A stretch of DNA of 64,000 bases, taken from contig OX104134.1 of assembly GCA_944470555.2 (NCBI GenBank), forward strand, positions 104,402,701 through 104,466,700. The letters are read 5' to 3'. A program made the position numbers and the translations under genes. The stretch's first letter is position 1. Each line of letters starts with the position of its first letter. The DNA comes from Heterobilharzia americana. Lineage: Eukaryota > Platyhelminthes > Trematoda > Strigeidida > Schistosomatidae. Shown here piece after piece: positions 58,947 to 64,000 of this stretch. Under the pieces are notes generated by a model, which ran no database searches, was not told the origin of the DNA, and saw only the letters and a list, made by a program, of their open reading frames with translations.

Positions 58947-59309
58947 GTGAAGCCAGAAAGGAATTTGGCTCATTTTTCTCGATGCAGAGTGGAATCTGAG
59001 TCACAAAACGCTGTCAGATTTTTTAATGAAGGAATGTTCAGAAACCTTGCCACTATCTTACCAATCCGCCAAAAAATCACAGAGTGCCTTCAGACTCTCA
59101 AGGTTTGTTTCAAAGTGCATATATCAAAGCATGACCAACCACCATTTCGTCCAGATCACTTACAGAGTAACAGCTACCTCCCAAGAATTCACAGTTTAGC
59201 CACAAACAAGCACGTAGGTTTTAAACACTTTTATCGACGTAATCCCACCCTCGATACTAAAATACATTGCTCTTCTGAGTGCCCCGAGCTATCTAAACAT
59301 GTCTTTTAA
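58947..59309 (+). other. Open frame of 120 codons, not assigned
   Basis: A continuous plus-strand frame, but with no motif, no splice sites at its ends and mixed composition. It could be decayed retroelement DNA. Confidence 0.2.
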
Positions 59310-59619
59310 TGTTTCGTTATCAATTCTCACGTGTAGTTCGAATACTGACTGGACTGATGCACACCCACATCAACTCATGTAAGACTGATCAAGTATAGGG
59401 TAAAAACGATACGCTACGCTTCTTCCAGCTGGCTAGTGGTCTCACTTTAATCCGAATTATTTGAAGCTAACAAAGGATCAAGTTCTTATCTGAGATTGGT
59501 GGAGCTGCTACGTGACTTTCTACGCTGTTAACCTAGATTAGATTTTATACTTATTGTTTGAGGGTACAAGGCTATGAGCCTGAATTATTCCTTTTCAGCA
59601 GATCTCTGTTGGTGACTAG

Positions 59620-61800
59620 TCCTCATTCGAACGAGGCGGTTTCTGGGAGTCGGTCCGAGTACTTAATTACCCGATGTAGGAACCAGCACGCCTCGAATAC
59701 TACGTTCTCCCCTCGTTTCTGAATTCTCCAGCCATGTCCCCTGAGGTATCCCTGCCTAGCTGGAAGGAAAAAAGATAAATCAGGTCCAAAGTCATTTCTT
59801 AGAGTCCTGTATATCATGATTGGATCTCCCATCTGTCAGCGATGAAGTAACATGCCTTAATAGGTCAGTCTAGCAGTCCCAGGGACCATGAGAGCGGCTG
59901 TCCTCTGAACTCTTTCCAGAAAGTAGAGTCGCCTTCCTAACAAGGGGTTGCCACCTATGTAAAGTTTCCTGGTTTGAACCTAAGTAAGGATATGTTTAGG
60001 CTGGTTAACATATTACCACTTATTTTTGTAAATTCCTGCGTAACGCCCAGTGTCCTAAAACTTCGAGCTGCTATCCGTCGACAGTGTGCCATGGATTGCA
60101 AATCATAACTCACTATGACTCCTAGGTCATATGTATGCTCCATGTGCGTGCTCATACATTTATAGGCGTTGACAGGCATCGGCCATCTCCTTGACCAGGT
60201 AAACAAGCTGTTTAGGTCTGTCTGAAGTGCACACATATCCTCGTCATTCCCAATTTTCCACCACAAATTTACATCAGCGTGGAGAACCATAGAGGATTTC
60301 GTGATATTTGGCAGCTCATTTACCTATAGGAGAAATGGCGGCGGATCCGATACTGTACCTTGCGACACTCCACTCACCACCGAATTCCGGCAGGAAAGTT
60401 GAGGGTCGGTCCTTACTTTGTCTCCTACCAATGAGGAACTCTCCCATCCATCCATGTAGATATCCAGTGGTTCCAGAGCCTTCTGGTTTCCCGAGCAACC
60501 TGAAATGCGGCTCATTGTCGGACGTTTCACTGAAGTCTATGAAAACGACATCTGCAGGTATCCTATCATCCTTAGACTCTTACTGCGAAAAGGTTGGTCA
60601 AGCAAGAAAAATTTCTGCAAAAGCCGTGTTGCGAAAGAGACAACAGAGCATTGCTCTCTAAATGAACTGTGATGGCTTTCTTGATTACCTTTTCTAAGAT
60701 TTTTACCACGGTACTAGTCAAACTTATCATCCCTTAATTCGATGGGTGCTCCATAGAACCTGCCTTGTCGATGGGTGTAGCTATGGCATCCTTCCAATCA
60801 TAGTGGGGTGTGCATTCACTGACAGACAGTCTAAATATAGTTGTCAATCGACTGGTTACACAAATTGCAGGCAGTTTGGGCAGCTTGTTGGGCTACATCA
60901 GTCTTCCAATTTCCAGCGCACATATGTCGTAAGATTATCATTACAGTTTGAGTCCACGGAGTCTATTTTGTGGAACTTTCCACAAAACGTTCCTGTGTAA
61001 AGAACCCAGCAAAATATGAGGCCATAGCTTTTTGACTTTCCTTACTGTCTTCAACCAAACAGTTGGTTTCGGTCTCTGATTGGGGCAGGTATACCATGAT
61101 ACGTCTTATTCATACAGTCCATATGATAAAATAGCCTCTTCCGGTGTTACAGAGCGGCCTAGGCAAGACATGCCTCAAAGCATATTCGAGGCCGCGGCTT
61201 GGCAGAAATGCATTCATTTCGGGCTTCTTTTTAGTGCCTCCTCACCTCTTGGGCACTGGCGTGGGTGGCCAGACTCCGAAACATTTTTCCTGCGTTATAG
61301 AAATATCCGTCTTCCCCGCCTCCCCACAAATGACAACGTTTCCGCCGCTTAACAGTAGCCCATGGAATGAAGGAGCACCATACAGACTCATTTGAGGCTT
61401 CTGGATTGCCTGTCCAGTCCTTCAAAGAGGCCGTTAAGCTAATAGCTTCCATATTCGCTTCCTATACATTGGGTCTAGCTGGGACATCGGCCTGGTACAA
61501 GACGGCTGTTGTGAATCAATAGATGATCGCAGCATGATCGCCCTCACCAAGGGTCGCATGGTGCTGGATGAATCATATGTCACGTGTGTACAAGAATGCC
61601 AAGTCTAGAACTGATAGAGCGTGCCGATGACCGTATCTGGTTGTTTCCGTAATGTACCGCTTAAGGGCAGAGGCAACTGGCGTTTCCACTAACCTGTGAT
61701 CAAACGAGTTAAGTGATACCTCTGTTGTTAGTCTATCCAAGCCAAATGACGGGGTGTTGAAGTCGTTGTAAAGGAAAACTGGACTGACAATCTCTCCTGA
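59620..61800 (-). mobile_element. CR1/jockey-like LINE, disrupted
   Basis: Minus strand, 5' to 3'. The endonuclease end is DFNTPSFGLDRLTTEVSL... then FDHRLVETPVA and HALSVLDLAFLYTRD (61780-61580), followed by GEGDHA (about 61550). The RT has ADVVFIDFSET (about 60550), HGWMGEFLIGRRQ, VVSGVSQGTVSDPPPFLLY (about 60385-60330) and HADVNLWWKIGNDED...LFTWSRRWPMPVNAYKCM (60290-60160), with the usual YADD reduced to LHADV. The C-terminus is GDPIMIYRTLRNDFG...LRGHGWRIQKR (59832-59690). Order and motifs are those of CR1/jockey-type LINEs. Broken by frameshifts and stops. Confidence 0.7.
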
Positions 61801-64000
61801 TCACCCTATTTGATAGTAGTTTCATTTATTTGAGTGTTTTTACCCTCGTTATGGATGGTGTACCTTTGACTCTAGCCGGTGTAATGTTATCTGGTTGTTT
61901 CACTGTCTTCCGCATTTGTATGACTGTGACATCATGAGAGTTTTACTTTCCTATTATGTGGCGCTGGTTTGTTGACAAGGCGATGTTGTTTTACTGCGCG
62001 CGACATTTTGTTTTGGTTCAACTTACGGTTGTGCTGTGATTTGACTGTTTGTCTTTTGGCTGTCTACTGGTAGACAGAGTTTTGATCCCCTTTTGTCGGG
62101 AATATTCTTATTGACTCTCAGGTGCCTAACAATTGTGTTTGTTTGACCAGTTTTTACCGTGTAGTACATATTTGCACCTGAGAACGTTTGGACTGTATAG
62201 TTACCCAACGGCACTGTTGAGGTATTTTTGTAATTTTGACATAACTTATTGTTGCTTGATAGCACCACGGATTTTGTTACGAGTCTACTATTGAATTACT
62301 ACAAACCGTGTTTGATATATTGATCCAACCTTTGACTGTGCGTCACTCGCGGAAGTTTGGAAGCTATACCGTAGAACGCAGGAACTAGTCAGATTCATGT
62401 CAGTTGGCACCGCCTAGTTACTTCCCGCTTTCAGGCCATGATTATTGAATTCTGGCCGCTACACATGTTATTTGTACAGCAGTGTTTGAATGGTAATGTT
62501 CTCAGTGAAGTTGATAAAATTTAAAAGTAATAATCTTCGCACAATATGTAGGCTTCCGGAGTATTCAAATGTTTGAACACTGGTAGTCACAGATTTTAGG
62601 TGAAACCTTCTCCCTACACAACAGAGGCAAAAAGTTACTCATGTATTTCCAGGCAGCATAAGCAATGACCTGCAATAGTGATTCAACCTCAACACTTCAG
62701 TTAACGAGTCACGTGTTCAGTAAGTGTACATAGAATACCAAATGTTGAGCACAAATAAAAATCCGATACATTTCTACTGTTTGAGAAAGGCGCACCAAAC
62801 TCGATTTAAGTTTTGGAATGGATTGAGGGTGACACTTTGGACCAGTGTTTTGTGGTGCCGTGCAGCATGTGGCGATTGTGTAGGTACACATTATTGAAAA
62901 CTGGTTCGTCCGGATTAATTGAGCCGAAGATACCATTCAATCCACCAACCGCTGTCATATTACGGCCGGTTATATGCAAGGCTTTGTAATCAGACTATTC
63001 AATATCTCTTCAAAGTCAGGGCTTCATATAGGTTCAGTTTTGGTTTGCCCACTATGAGGTGGGTGGCTGTCATGAGTCTGAAAACCTATATGTTCGGGCC
63101 TAAACGGCCTTAAATACCAACCCTTCCAGATAAAATTTTAGTTGGAGCCACGGATTTGGAGTGAAATACCAAAATAATAGACATGAGCAGCTACCCCGCG
63201 GGCCTGTCTATCGGAAAGAAAAGAAAACGCAGATATAAGCGGGTATGGAACAATTTATGGTGTACTCAGGTCAACGAATGACGAAATAAAAACAGAAAAA
63301 TCGAAGAAAAAAATCAGATGCGGATGCGAGAGTGGTCGCACAAAAATTATCTGCCTTAACATAATGAACTCAACACAAGAGATGCCAGCTAACCGGCACC
63401 ATCTCAATGATAATATTTGAAAAACTGGGCCAGCCATGTAGTCCTGGGTAGTACATGAAGCAAGCCAGCAGAGTGTACCATAACACCAAAATAACTGCAG
63501 TTTATGAAACGGTTAATAATAATAAGTCACTTTCTGACACATGGATAACGTTTATGAACTTATACCACTGTCCCTGTTTTCATCATCCGCGGATAGCATT
63601 AAAGGGATTAAGCATCCGATGGCTGTGCCGTAAATATTCGGCATGTTTGATACGAACGCATAGCCAGATAATTAACACTGATTCTTAAGTTCAAAGCCTT
63701 ATCAACCATAAAGGATGCGCTTCTAAGGTTTATGAAATCAGTGAGTATCCGCATGACCCGAGTGAACATCAAGCTCCAAGCATTTCTGTCTCCCAGATGT
63801 TACACTTCATAGCAATACAGATTCACTCCACAAAAGCAGTTTCAGTGGTGCAACGAAGTAAAGACCAGGAGGGTTATCATTCAAACGACGATGGATTACA
63901 TGGAGACTTGGAACTTTACGTTAAGTATACAGTATTATTCGAGGGGTATGTTCGCCAACAATTTCATTTATTTGTTGAAATCACATACGCAAAGTTCTAG
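61801..64000. other. No supported gene; possible LINE 5' end
   Basis: 61801-62300 continues 5' of the CR1-like endonuclease and has a minus-strand frame at 62023-62268 that might be ORF1-related, without a motif. 62300-64000 has short frames only, including a basic Lys/Arg-rich stretch at 63183-63240 that I cannot assign. Confidence 0.3.

Noticed and set aside
58947..59309. 120-codon plus-strand frame as a gene
   Set aside because: No recognisable domain, no splice or start context, and a composition typical of chance frames.
1..64000. CRISPR array, operons or prokaryotic genes
   Set aside because: No spaced short repeats, no Shine-Dalgarno-led frames and no long continuous frames; introns, SINEs and LINEs show the DNA is eukaryotic.

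Overview
This window is nuclear DNA of a trematode flatworm, most probably a schistosome (genus Schistosoma or a close relative; species not resolved). The evidence is AT-rich sequence, a host gene with very short 34-37 nt introns at its 5' end followed by an 11.6 kb intron, tRNA-like SINEs fused to hammerhead-ribozyme sequences (the Sm-alpha type known from Schistosoma), and dense decayed RTE (SR2-like), CR1-like and Penelope-like retroelements. No bacterial, viral, CRISPR or operon structure was seen. A run of 133 N (3967-4099) marks a scaffold join.

Host genes. (1) A minus-strand exon at 1408-1655 encodes a spectrin-repeat-like coiled coil; the rest of that gene lies outside the window. 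(2) The best supported gene is a minus-strand two-RRM protein of the DAZAP1/Hrb27C family. Its eight coding exons run from 57761 to 45056 and splice in frame to a predicted 308-residue protein. (3) Plus-strand W/N/S/P-rich coding-like exons at 4100-4547 and 20336-20673 look like C-terminal tails of a protein of the same composition. They may be a separate gene, a decayed copy, or downstream exons of the DAZAP1-like gene displaced by an assembly inversion that begins at the N gap.

Mobile DNA. For reference I use three RTE labels. RTE-a copies are at 4730-5021, 7840-8290, 12798-15785, 27050-28990, 37070-37940, 49140-51457 and 53405-55720, all minus strand. RTE-b copies are at 16380-17220 (minus), 38640-39630 and 46680-47620 (plus). 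RTE-c copies are at 5841-7160 (minus), 8440-11192 and 23885-26030 (plus). All are disrupted by stops and frameshifts. A 2.1 kb near-perfect inverted repeat (5022-7160 and 9883-12008) contains two RTE-c copies and their flanks. A 3.82 kb unit carrying RTE-a occurs twice inside the large DAZAP1-like intron (47941-51762 and 52206-56024). The first copy is flanked by a 9-bp target-site duplication and interrupts a tRNA-like SINE. Penelope-like GIY-YIG endonuclease fragments lie at 30790-31330 (plus) and about 31590-32080 (minus). A CR1-like LINE with endonuclease and reverse transcriptase remnants occupies 59620-61800 (minus).

Small retroposons. At least three tRNA-headed SINE families carry a hammerhead core with three different stem II sequences: Sm-alpha-like (1031, 3205, 30014, 30620), a CTGAGGA type (23570, 26090, 26197, 45509, 46042) and a GTGC-stem type (2260, 47858, 51805, 52120). 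Only the copy at 1043-1075 keeps every core residue; 51805-51837 differs at one. Long stretches without an entry are mostly intron or intergenic sequence in which I saw no supportable gene.
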